From: Ceratodon purpureus
Lineage: Eukaryota; Streptophyta; Bryopsida; Pseudoditrichales; Ditrichaceae
Direction: 5' to 3'
Length of the DNA: 64,000 nt
NCBI GenBank assembly: GCA_014871385.1
Contig: CM026433.1
Location: 13,962,023 to 14,026,022 of the forward strand
Under the pieces are notes generated by a model. It did not search any database, was not told the origin of the DNA, and saw only the letters and a program-made list of their open reading frames with translations. Both the position numbers and the translations under genes were made by a program. Positions 1 through 8,454 of the stretch are shown one piece after another (positions within the stretch are counted from its first letter, which is position 1; each line of letters opens with the position of its first letter).

Positions 1-160
1 GGGGGGCGCGAGCGTGTCTGAGGGGGCGCGAACGGGTTGGGGGGGGGGGCGCGGACGGGTATGGGCGCGAGCGGGTACAGGGGCGCGAGCGGGTGGGGGG
101 GCGCGAGCGGGTACGGGGGGGGGCGCGAACGGGTATAGGGGGGGCGCGAGCGGGTCCGTG
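1..160 (+). repeat. GC-rich tandem array, G-rich on + strand
   Basis: Imperfect tandem units of about 18-25 bp built on GGGGGGCGCGAGCGGGT. The array runs off the left edge of the window and ends a few bases before a TATA box at 166. Its core is the reverse complement of the GCTCGCGCCCCCC core of the arrays at 2110-2550 and 6335-6625, so the three belong to one repeat family. Possible roles are promoter-proximal sites, transposase-binding subterminal repeats or a simple minisatellite; the sequence alone does not decide. Confidence 0.85.
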
Positions 161-165
161 GGGAC

Positions 166-172
166 TATATAA
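166..172 (+). promoter_or_regulatory. TATA box of the kinase-like gene
   Basis: TATATAA lies 163 bp upstream of the ATG at 329 and directly after the GC-rich array. A polypyrimidine-CAG at 303-313 could be the acceptor of a small 5' UTR intron. The same order (array, TATA, possible UTR acceptor, ATG) recurs at the hAT gene. Confidence 0.6.
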
Positions 173-328
173 GGTGGGGAGAAGCTCTCGCCCCCCTCAC
201 TCCTTCCCACTGCGGCTCCTTGTCCTGACGTGTGAAAACACGCCTTGCTTGGAACTGCTTATGTGGGAAGTCTTCATTGGGGCGGGGGGGGAAGTTGTTG
301 AATTTTTTTTTCAGGGATTTACTTTGCG

Positions 329-1909
329 ATGTCTTCTAGACAAGGCTCCGGCAAGCGGCCTATGTATGTGGACTTGGATGCTCCAGATGCGGTGGACCCT
401 ATGAGTTGCGTAACACCTCATGGTTCTAGTGGTTCTACTCCTTCATCTAGCTCGAAGGGTAAAAAGAAGAAGAGTATACCAGCGCACGAGAAGGATGACG
501 GTTATCCACCATTGGAGTATACGCATTTCATCAGGAAGGTGGCCGTCGAGTACTACAAGGCCCGTACCATACGAATGTTGAAGGCAATGTACCTTGATCA
601 CGGAGAGGATGGTATCTACAACCTCCAACGTGATTTGGAAAGGGAATTTTGGAGCGCATTGGAAGGATCAGAGATGTACATGGATTGCATGACGAAGTAT
701 TTTCACAGCCCGAAGTGGTTGACACAACAAGTGAGTAGTGCTACGACAAATGTCATTCATGTGTTTGAATCACATGTGAAGAAACCACAAGGCGAAGAAT
801 GGAGCAACCAAGACAAAGTGTTTATTCAAAAACTGACAACGGTTCAGGAGGCATGTCAGAGATGTTCTAAGGGGAAAACAAAGATTATGCCTTGGAATGA
901 GCAAGCATTGAACTCAGCATTGGAAGCACACATGTATGGTGCATTGATATGGATTCCGGTTACGGCCAAGGTTGTGCCATTATCTGGCTTCAATGCCGAG
1001 GGGGGGTATGGCAAAGTGCGAAAAGTGCGAATAGCCAATATGAAGAAAATTCCAATTCACATAGAATTTGCGGGAAAACTTTCCAAGGCTAAAACCGAAG
1101 TGAAGAAGCGAGAGGAACGGGCGATTGAGGCCACGGTTAACCCCGTAGAGCATCCGGGTGTGATAAAATTTTGGGCCATTCACGCTAAGACCATGGAAGC
1201 TTATACCCTGTGGTGGAATGGAGATTGTCTCCGCAACTTCCTCAAGATAAATGAGAAGGCATCCGAGGCAATAGATTACAAAGAAATTTTGAAGTCGAGG
1301 GATATGCCCATGGAAGAGTGCCAAAGAATTGTTGCCTACCGAAAGAACCGGGGAATGTTGGCGTGGAGTCTCATCTACGTTATGGACATAGTCCATAAGG
1401 CTGAAATCCTCCACAACGACTTAACGCCATCCAACATTCTACTCCACTTTCCACCTCATGACAAGAATAAAGTATATATTGGTGTGTGCGATTGGGGTGT
1501 GGCAAGCAGAGTCATTGAGAACAAGGCCTCCCCTTATGGTGTGATGGACCCCGATGAACTTGTACAAGTAAAGAAGAGGAGGGTAGGAGTTGCACCGGAG
1601 TTGTTCTTTTTATATGGCAAAAAAGATGATGAGGAACGGAATTTGGAGCGCATGAAGAGGATGCATCCATGTACGACGCTATCTGATGCATTTTCGGTAG
1701 GCCATTTGGCAAAGACAATATGGAGAGAAGAAGATTGCCCGGAACTCTTCAAGGATTCAATCTCAAAGATTGTATTCTCATCAAAGTTGGATGGCTTGCT
1801 TAACGAAGATCCTACAAAGAGGCTTTCACTTGCAAAAGTTGTGAATGATTTGATGAGCCCCCCTTACAACTTCCAAGCTCCCAATGGTTGTTTTAGATAC
1901 ACATTGTAG
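329..1909 (+). CDS. Protein kinase-like protein, divergent motifs, intronless
   Basis: A single open frame of 526 aa starts at an ATG. The N-terminal 220 residues begin with a Ser/Lys-rich stretch and resemble no domain I recognise. A kinase-like fold follows: glycine-rich loop GGYGKV near residue 225, candidate ATP lysine in AGKL near 249, HND at about 362-364 in place of HRD, DWG at about 388 in place of DFG, and APE at about 422-424. The catalytic and metal-binding aspartates remain, so activity is possible but unproven. The protein ends soon after the C-lobe. It lacks introns, unlike the host Pol III gene, and shares its GC-array/TATA promoter layout with the neighbouring hAT transposase. 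It may therefore be a transposon-associated or retro-derived gene. Fold confidence is high; substrate and role are unknown. Confidence 0.75.
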   Translation: MSSRQGSGKRPMYVDLDAPDAVDPMSCVTPHGSSGSTPSSSSKGKKKKSIPAHEKDDGYPPLEYTHFIRKVAVEYYKARTIRMLKAMYLDHGEDGIYNLQRDLEREFWSALEGSEMYMDCMTKYFHSPKWLTQQVSSATTNVIHVFESHVKKPQGEEWSNQDKVFIQKLTTVQEACQRCSKGKTKIMPWNEQALNSALEAHMYGALIWIPVTAKVVPLSGFNAEGGYGKVRKVRIANMKKIPIHIEFAGKLSKAKTEVKKREERAIEATVNPVEHPGVIKFWAIHAKTMEAYTLWWNGDCLRNFLKINEKASEAIDYKEILKSRDMPMEECQRIVAYRKNRGMLAWSLIYVMDIVHKAEILHNDLTPSNILLHFPPHDKNKVYIGVCDWGVASRVIENKASPYGVMDPDELVQVKKRRVGVAPELFFLYGKKDDEERNLERMKRMHPCTTLSDAFSVGHLAKTIWREEDCPELFKDSISKIVFSSKLDGLLNEDPTKRLSLAKVVNDLMSPPYNFQAPNGCFRYTL

Positions 1910-2109
1910 TTCCATAGTGAATTACGTTTGAAACATTTTGATTGCCTATGTGGCCTTGTTTGCACATTTCGAATATTTTAATAAATCGTTTTTTCGGCGT
2001 ATACATGCCTTGGTGGAACATGAAATGGTATTGTTGGTTTTGTAATGGAATGAAAAATTGTTTTTTAAAAAAAAATGAAAAAACTGTATGGCCCATTCAC
2101 CGGGACTGC

Positions 2110-2550
2110 CCCTCGTGCAAGGGTGCCTCCCCCCTGAACCCGCTCGCGCCCCCCCCTCTGGAAGCTCGCGCCCCCCCCTTCCAGAAGCTCGCGCCCCCCC
2201 TCTGAGAAGCTCGCGCCCCCTTTGCAGTAGGTTGCGCCCCCCCCCTTGAAAAAGCTCGCGCCCCCCCTTGGAGAAGCTCGCGCCCCCCCCCCTTGGAGAA
2301 GCTCGCGCCCCCCCTCTTGGAGAAGCTCGCGCCCCCCCCCCCCTCGGAGAAGCTCGCGCCCCCCCTGTTGGAGAAGCTCGCGCCCCCCTGGAGAAGCTCG
2401 CGCCCCCCCTGGAAAAGCTGGCGCCCCCCCTGGAAAAGCTCGCGCCCCCCCCCCTGGAAAGAGAAGCTCGCGCCCCCCCAGCTGGAGAAACTCGCGCCCC
2501 CTGCACACGCTCGCGCCCCCCCCCCTGGAGAAACTCGCGCCCCCCCTCAC
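2110..2550 (+). repeat. GC-rich tandem array, C-rich on + strand
   Basis: About twenty imperfect units of the type GCTCGCGCCCCCCTTGGAGAA, 18-25 bp each, with C-tracts of variable length. It separates the kinase-like gene from the hAT gene and ends immediately before TATAAAT at 2554. It is inverted relative to the array at 1-160 and matches the array at 6335-6625 in orientation. Open frames across it (Ala/Pro- or Arg/Gly-rich) reflect composition and are not called as genes. Confidence 0.9.
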
Positions 2551-2553
2551 AAG

Positions 2554-2560
2554 TATAAAT
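2554..2560 (+). promoter_or_regulatory. TATA box of the hAT transposase gene
   Basis: TATAAAT lies directly after the GC-rich array and 204 bp before the ATG at 2758. A CTTGCAG near 2714-2720 could be a 5' UTR intron acceptor. The layout parallels the kinase-like gene. Confidence 0.5.
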
Positions 2561-2757
2561 GCCACCAACTTAGCCCAAGCCCAATATCATTTGAAATCAT
2601 GGCCTCTAGTCCCGGAACTCCTTGTAGGCTCCTTGCTTGAGACTATGTGCATCACATTGGCCTGTGGTTGATGTCTACACATACCATTTTTTTCTCACAT
2701 GTGTCATACTAACACTTGCAGACAGGAGATCATTGTACTTTTTCAGAGACACGGAGA

Positions 2758-5700
2758 ATGGCAGGTCAACAGCGTCAGTCGACGGCTGAGTGGGCTCCGT
2801 GGTGGACGTTCATTGATAAGGACCATGTGAAATGTGTGTGGTGCAATTTCACCTTTCGTTATAAACGACAAAGAGCTTTCAAGCACTATGGATGGGGTGA
2901 AGGTTCAAGCAAGAGTCATTGTACCAAGGCCCCCGCCGCCGTATTTAGGCGCTTTGCCAATTGTGGTAATGTAATACCAAAAAGAATGACACATGCGGAG
3001 ATATACGGCACTGATGGTGGTGATGGCGAGGCACACTTGGCACACTTGGCACCATGTTCTAGCCAGTCTATGCCTGCTGAGCAATCTACGGAAGTGCCTC
3101 AGAGAACGGAGGAGGTCCAAGAGGAGAGGATTCCCCAAGTTCAACCGTCTCAGTCAACTCCGCCTATAAGCAGAGGCGATTCATGTACACCAAGATCTAT
3201 GCGGCAACAAAGTTTTACCGAGGCCTATCAGATTGGGATGCGCAATGAATTGGATGAGAAATGGGCGTCCTATTTTTATGAAGCGAATGTGCCTTTCAAT
3301 GTGGTTAGGCATCCATCTTTTATCGCTGCTGTGGAGGCAACATCGAAAGCGGGTTTTGTGTACCGTCCACCAGCATACAACGCAATGCGAACCAAGCACA
3401 TCCAGCCAACAAAGCAGCTTCTCAAGTTGAGAATAGAGGAGAAAACGAAGCAGTGTATTAGCTTGTACGGGGCAACTATTTGCTCGGATGGATGGGACAA
3501 CGTTGTTCATCGGCCGTTGATGAATGTCATGCTTGTGTGTCCAGCAGGAGATATATTCCTGGGTTCCATTGATACAACGGGGTACAAGAAATCAAAGGCA
3601 TACATAGCTGGGAAATTGAAAGAGTACATCAAAGAAGTTGGACCGCAGAATGTGGTACAGATTTGCTCCGACAATGCTAGTGCGATGTTGGGAGCCATGG
3701 ACCAGGTGGTTGAAGCTTATCCTCACATTTACAAGCAAGGTTGTGCAGCTCACATCATGGACCTCTTACTAGAAGATTGGGGGAAGGAAGCAACCTTCAA
3801 AGAGCTGATTGCCTTGGCAAAACGCATACCAAATTTTATACGTCGCCGTCATGTCACCATGGCTTTGTTTCGCCAATTCAGCCCGAAGTTGTCTCTGTTG
3901 TTACCAGCGGAGACAAGATTTGGATGCTCGTACTTGATGATTGTTCGATTGCTTGAACTGAGGGAGGCACTAATCCAGGTGGTAGCCAGTCCGAAATGGG
4001 ACGAATATGTGGGTACTTTATTCAATCGGTCAAACGGGTATCGAGCTCACACCTTAGCATGTCAAGTACGGAGTACCATTCTCGATGAGACATTTTGGTT
4101 ACGTTGTGAGAATCTTGTGCATGTTATGAAGCCGGCTGTTGTGACCTTGAAGACATTTGATGGACAAACACCGGCAATGGGGAGGGCATGGTTGGCCATG
4201 AATAATTTGAAGAAGCATGTGTTCCGTCTACGGGGTGATCCTTTTTTCCTAGACCCCGCTATAGCAGATCGCTTTGAGAAACATTTTACGAAGAGATGGA
4301 AGATGATGTTGACAGATCTCCATTACGCAGGCGCCATTTTGAATCCCTACATTTTCCCGGAGAGCCACGAGCTATTGACTAACAGTGCTGCGAAGCGTGC
4401 ACTCCTGCAAGTGCTAATTCATTTGAGTGAGTGCCTTAAACTGGACCACGATACTGTGTTGTTTGAGCTAACACAGTTTGAGGAACGCACCGGTCCATTC
4501 AGCCCTTTGGAGGCCCCAAACATTCGACAGACTAAGATGCTACCTCATCAATGGTGGCAGCGGGTTGGGGGCGATGCGTTACCGTTGATAGCAAAGCGCA
4601 TCCTTTCGTTAACATGCTCGGCATCATCATGTGAGCGAAATTGGAGCATGTATTCCTTTGTTCACAGTAAGGTTCGCAACCGATTGGCCGTGAAGAAGGC
4701 AGAGGACTTGGTGTACATTTACACGAACAGTAAGCTCCTTCGAGAACGACGTGGAGCGGATCCTGTTCTTTGGTACGAGAACCAACCGTTCTCCGAAGAC
4801 TCGGATGAAGAAGTGCCAGCCATGTACGATGAAGACGTATGTGATGATGATGGAGATGAAGGATTCCACGACGGACTTGAAGTTAATGAAGGCGATGGTG
4901 ATGACGGTGGAGTTCATTACACTCCTGCTACTATGGATGATGAGTATCCAGAGTTACCCGTGGACAATGGTGATGGTGACATGCCACGCACTGAACCCGT
5001 TAACCAGCCGAATGGAGTTTTTGACTGGGCAGGATTTGATGAAGAGGCAGCTACTTCGCCTCACCACGTTGTCAATGAAATACAAGCTAGAGGCGAGGTC
5101 GCATACGATCGAGCAGACGATGATATTGACGATGAATTTGAAGTCGAAATGACTCAGCATCAAAGCGACGATGGTGGCAATAATGATGACATTTACCCCG
5201 TTCGTAGCGTTTCGAACAATGACAATGAAGAAGGGGGTAACAACATAGGAGAGCAAATTCCAATTCCAGAAGACGTTGAGGGAGGAGAAGAAGTTGAACA
5301 ACTCCAGGCCACTCTGCCAGTAAATGTTGAGGAAACAATCAGGTCTGGAGGTTTGGATGAAAGCCCTCCAATAAATGAACAATCAGAGACAGTCAGAAAT
5401 GGACAAGAAGATGAAATTCCTATTGGCCGATTGTTTCAAACACCCCTGCCCCAGAGTACACCTTCAATCGGAGCAGTACTTGCAGGGTTGGGTCGACCCC
5501 CCCCACCTCGTTCAAACACTTCTACTGGGCATGGTTCATTAACTCCAACACCGAATACAAGCATTCCACTCACTTCTTCTGGACGAAGTCTACCAGCTGG
5601 ACCTTCTACGACGCGTCATGGAGTGATACGGTCACGGAAAGGTCCAACAAACGTTCGCCCTTTTTTTTCAGGATATACTGTTGGAACTACCCCGTCTGTA

Positions 5701-6042
5701 CCTGTGGCTTTGGGTAAACGTAGATTACCCGTAATGAATGTGGACGGAATCACCGATAAGACCAAAAGACGGAAGATCAAAAGAATTGTGACCACGGTGG
5801 TGGATGGTACAGTTGACCACGAAATTCGCAACATTCATTCCACGGTGGAGGAGTATGTGCCTAATCAGGGGGGAGATGGAGATGACGAGGGGTCGAAATC
5901 CTCAGAAGGATATTACTCATCAGAAGATAGCCGTGAAGAAGCACCTGATGATGAAGACATTGTTGTAAGAGTACCATTGGGTAAGCCCGGTACTCGAAGG
6001 AATCCGGAGCGGCGCACCGCCAAAAAAAACAAAAAAAAGTGA
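2758..6042 (+). CDS. hAT-superfamily transposase with long acidic C-terminal extension
   Basis: A continuous 1094-aa frame from the first ATG. Residues about 10-60 form a BED-type zinc-finger region (WWTFIDKDHVKCVWC, then His/Cys). Residues about 225-360 match the DUF659 region of plant hAT transposases, including ICSDGWDN and the CSDNASAM and GCAAHIMDLL stretches. The hAT dimerisation motif follows at about 590-660 (SASSCERNWSMYSFVHSKVRNRL). Known role: cut-and-paste transposition in the nucleus. About 420 residues after the dimerisation domain are unusual: acidic and Asp/Glu/Gly/Asn-rich, then Pro/Ser-rich, ending in a Lys/Arg-rich tail. No stops or frameshifts interrupt it, so it may be recent and functional. 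I could not identify terminal inverted repeats. The GC-rich arrays on both sides could be subterminal binding sites (inference). Confidence 0.88.
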   Translation: MAGQQRQSTAEWAPWWTFIDKDHVKCVWCNFTFRYKRQRAFKHYGWGEGSSKSHCTKAPAAVFRRFANCGNVIPKRMTHAEIYGTDGGDGEAHLAHLAPCSSQSMPAEQSTEVPQRTEEVQEERIPQVQPSQSTPPISRGDSCTPRSMRQQSFTEAYQIGMRNELDEKWASYFYEANVPFNVVRHPSFIAAVEATSKAGFVYRPPAYNAMRTKHIQPTKQLLKLRIEEKTKQCISLYGATICSDGWDNVVHRPLMNVMLVCPAGDIFLGSIDTTGYKKSKAYIAGKLKEYIKEVGPQNVVQICSDNASAMLGAMDQVVEAYPHIYKQGCAAHIMDLLLEDWGKEATFKELIALAKRIPNFIRRRHVTMALFRQFSPKLSLLLPAETRFGCSYLMIVRLLELREALIQVVASPKWDEYVGTLFNRSNGYRAHTLACQVRSTILDETFWLRCENLVHVMKPAVVTLKTFDGQTPAMGRAWLAMNNLKKHVFRLRGDPFFLDPAIADRFEKHFTKRWKMMLTDLHYAGAILNPYIFPESHELLTNSAAKRALLQVLIHLSECLKLDHDTVLFELTQFEERTGPFSPLEAPNIRQTKMLPHQWWQRVGGDALPLIAKRILSLTCSASSCERNWSMYSFVHSKVRNRLAVKKAEDLVYIYTNSKLLRERRGADPVLWYENQPFSEDSDEEVPAMYDEDVCDDDGDEGFHDGLEVNEGDGDDGGVHYTPATMDDEYPELPVDNGDGDMPRTEPVNQPNGVFDWAGFDEEAATSPHHVVNEIQARGEVAYDRADDDIDDEFEVEMTQHQSDDGGNNDDIYPVRSVSNNDNEEGGNNIGEQIPIPEDVEGGEEVEQLQATLPVNVEETIRSGGLDESPPINEQSETVRNGQEDEIPIGRLFQTPLPQSTPSIGAVLAGLGRPPPPRSNTSTGHGSLTPTPNTSIPLTSSGRSLPAGPSTTRHGVIRSRKGPTNVRPFFSGYTVGTTPSVPVALGKRRLPVMNVDGITDKTKRRKIKRIVTTVVDGTVDHEIRNIHSTVEEYVPNQGGDGDDEGSKSSEGYYSSEDSREEAPDDEDIVVRVPLGKPGTRRNPERRTAKKNKKK

Positions 6043-6130
6043 TACATCTATTAGCATATTACATATAGAAGTTATATAGAGAAAGTATAATATATATGTC
6101 TCCAAAATAAATTTAAAAAAACACAAAAAA

Positions 6131-6167
<37 letters not shown>

Positions 6168-6334
6168 AAATTTTATACGTAGATACTTATATGTTAACCT
6201 TAGTCAATGTCCATAAAACATTAGCTAAGGCTATTGAATGTAATTTTGTTTCGACATGAATTGAAACTTCTCTCATTTATGTCACTGTGAAAAATTCAGT
6301 AGTGTCTTAATTTCCTTCAGTGGTTGATTCTTGT
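6043..6334. other. AT-rich 3' flank with (TA)n microsatellite
   Basis: No gene is visible. A run of alternating TA occupies about 6134-6166. The rest is AT-rich sequence, probably the 3' UTR and end of the hAT transcription unit. Confidence 0.7.
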
Positions 6335-6625
6335 TCCCAGCTCGCGCCCCCCCTTCGCAGGCGCTCGCGCCCCCCTTTCGCAGGCGCTCGCGCCCCCCCT
6401 TCGCAGGCGCTCGCGCCCCCCCTTTGCAGGCGCTCGCGCCCCCCCTTCGCAGGCGCTCGCGCCCCCACCCCAAACCCCTTGCTCGCGCCCCCCTGCAATC
6501 GCAGGCGCTCGCGCCCCCCCCCCTCGCAGGCGCCCGCGCCCCTCCCAGTCGCTCGCGCCCCCTCGCTCGCGCCCCCCTTCCCAAGACGCTCGCGCCCCCC
6601 CTCTCACGTGCTCGCGCCACCCTCA
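6335..6625 (+). repeat. GC-rich tandem array, third copy
   Basis: Units of about 20-22 bp, mostly GCTCGCGCCCCCCTTCGCAG, decay towards 6600-6650. The core matches the array at 2110-2550 and is inverted relative to the one at 1-160, so the two-gene block is bounded by inverted arrays. No TATA box with a gene follows it. Confidence 0.88.
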
Positions 6626-6847
6626 CTCAAGGCGTTGGCGCCCTTCCTCTTAGCCACGTCATCCGCCAAGTCAACAATATTTGGTGACATGTCAGACGCG
6701 TGGCATCCTAGGTGGCCAAGGTAACTCCCATTTCACCATTTGGGTGGTCAACCGTAAGTCCTGGTCAAACGGACCTCCCCTGACCCCTAACGGACGGACG
6801 AGCGGACCGGACGGACGGACAGGTCCTTTTGTCCCATGAACAACCCT

Positions 6848-7110
6848 GCTTCCGGAAGCTTATGGGAGCTTCCGGAATCTAAGAAGGTCAAGCGGAACCT
6901 TCCGGAAGCTTATGGAAGCTTCCAGAAACAATTGGATCCGTATGGAACCTTCCGAAAGCTTGTAAGAACTTCCGAAAACTACTAGAACTATAAGAAAGCT
7001 TGTAGATGCTTCTAGAAACTACTAGAACTACAAGGAAGCTTGTAGAAGCTTCCGGAAACTAGTGGAAGGTTCTAGAAAGTAGTAGAAGCATGTAGAACCT
7101 TCTAAGAACT
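6848..7110. promoter_or_regulatory. Dense cluster of heat-shock-element-like nGAAn/nTTCn units
   Basis: About 260 bp is made almost entirely of alternating GAA and TTC pentamers, such as GGAACCTTCCGGAAGCTT at about 6894-6911, followed by many TTCTAGAA and CTTCCGGAA variants. This is the binding pattern of heat-shock factor trimers (established for HSEs). A short GGAC/GGACG repeat precedes it at about 6780-6822. No adjacent downstream gene is evident, so it may be a leftover promoter, part of a transposon end, or a simple inverted-repeat satellite. Confidence 0.5.
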
Positions 7111-7284
7111 AATAGCATCTAAGCACGCTTAGCCACCGCTCTTTGCGAAAGCTCTTGAGAAGCTTCCGTGTTGCGGAATCGGTATAGGTCCCACGGTAAA
7201 CTCGTGGGGCGTGGATGAAGTCCGGTATGGCACGTCCGTGACACCGTCCCAAAATGATCTTCCTGTTTGATAAAATGATCTGGA

Positions 7285-8221
7285 TTAACCCCTAAAGGAC
7301 AATCTTCCACATTTGAGCTTTTTTAGAATTCGGGCACGTACCTGTGACTTCAATTTAAGTCGTGATTTTTTGAATTTTTTTTGTGAATGTAGACCGTAAG
7401 AAGGTCTTTGAGGGAATCTACTTTTTTTTTCAATAAGACATTGACATTTAAAAAAATAGTTATGGTACCAATGTGGAAATAGCTACTTGGCGGGCAGTTC
7501 GGGTAGCCATACTAAGTATATCTATTACCTCTGAGTTTTTTTCTATAAATACTTCATGATGTCATCTTTGAGATTTTCAAAAAAAATAATTCTTTCAGTA
7601 TAAATTGTTCACTCCACAAAATATCAAAGTTTTATCACCGATTCGGGCAGTGTACATAAAAAACTTCTTATTTCCTTCATCGAAGTTAGAAAAATAGTTT
7701 TTTTAGGTTTTTCCTTTTTTTCACTTAAAGTATGGACCTAAATCTTTACTTTGACCGTTTGGATTGGGACTTTATAACATAATGGAATTTCTAGGTTTTG
7801 AAATATGAGATAGCGTTCTTTTGTATTCAACTTAACAAAAATATTGTTTTCAACATGCTACACTTGTCTTTTGTGTGTAATTTTTTTATAAAATAAGCTG
7901 ACATGGTCTTCTTTGTCAAGCACCAAAACCACCAAAATCCATAATGCAAAAAACTAAAAGAAAAATTAGTTGAAGTATGTCGTCCTAGTCAAAAATTGTG
8001 TCAAAAAAGTTTGTTTTCAAATTTTAATCGTTATAATCTTCTAATCTCCACGGTCGATTTTGATGAAATTCATTGAGCTATCTACGACAATAATCTTTAT
8101 GAAGATCTTACGCTTGGAATTAAAAAATAATGATTTTGTAGTGGTTCATGCTTTTTACATTGGAAATGGTAGTTTTGGGGCGTTTTTTGGTGAAACATAG
8201 TCAAGGAACTTTAGGGGTTAA
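7285..8221. mobile_element. Non-autonomous piggyBac-type element, copy A
   Basis: TTAA at 7285-7288 is followed by CCCCTAAAG; the other end is CTTTAGGGG followed by TTAA at 8218-8221. TTAA targets and CCC-starting inverted repeats are diagnostic of the piggyBac superfamily. The 937-bp AT-rich interior has no credible gene. Most of it realigns with the two outer parts of the element at 50,590-56,084 (for example the shared AACATGCTACACTTG stretch), and the left end matches that element's right end in inverted orientation over about 75 bp. Confidence 0.8.
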
Positions 8222-8454
8222 GTTTAAAAATGACAATTTTGAAATCATTTTTGAGCTAGAAGTAGAGTTTAGTGCACTCTTTTATTCCTGAAAATTTGAG
8301 TTTAAAAATCATTTTAAAAGTGTAGATTTGGAGCATTGAAAAGTGGAATTTTTTGGCCATTTTTGAGGCCATTTTTAGCCACTCATTTCCTTAGCTCCCT
8401 TGATTCTTCTTGGAAAATTCATCCATGTTATCTAACTGTTCATCCAAAATATTC
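8222..8454. other. AT-rich spacer
   Basis: No feature seen. Sequence style resembles the adjacent element; there is no open frame of interest. Confidence 0.4.

Noticed and set aside
2065-2640. Long Arg/Gly- and Ala/Pro-rich open frames on both strands over the GC-rich arrays
   Set aside because: They follow from GC-rich short tandem repeats without stops; none has a start context, a domain or conservation that can be judged.
7180-7260. Possible LTR-like stretch with GTGACACCGTCCC
   Set aside because: No second copy, primer-binding site or polyprotein was found; too short to call an LTR.
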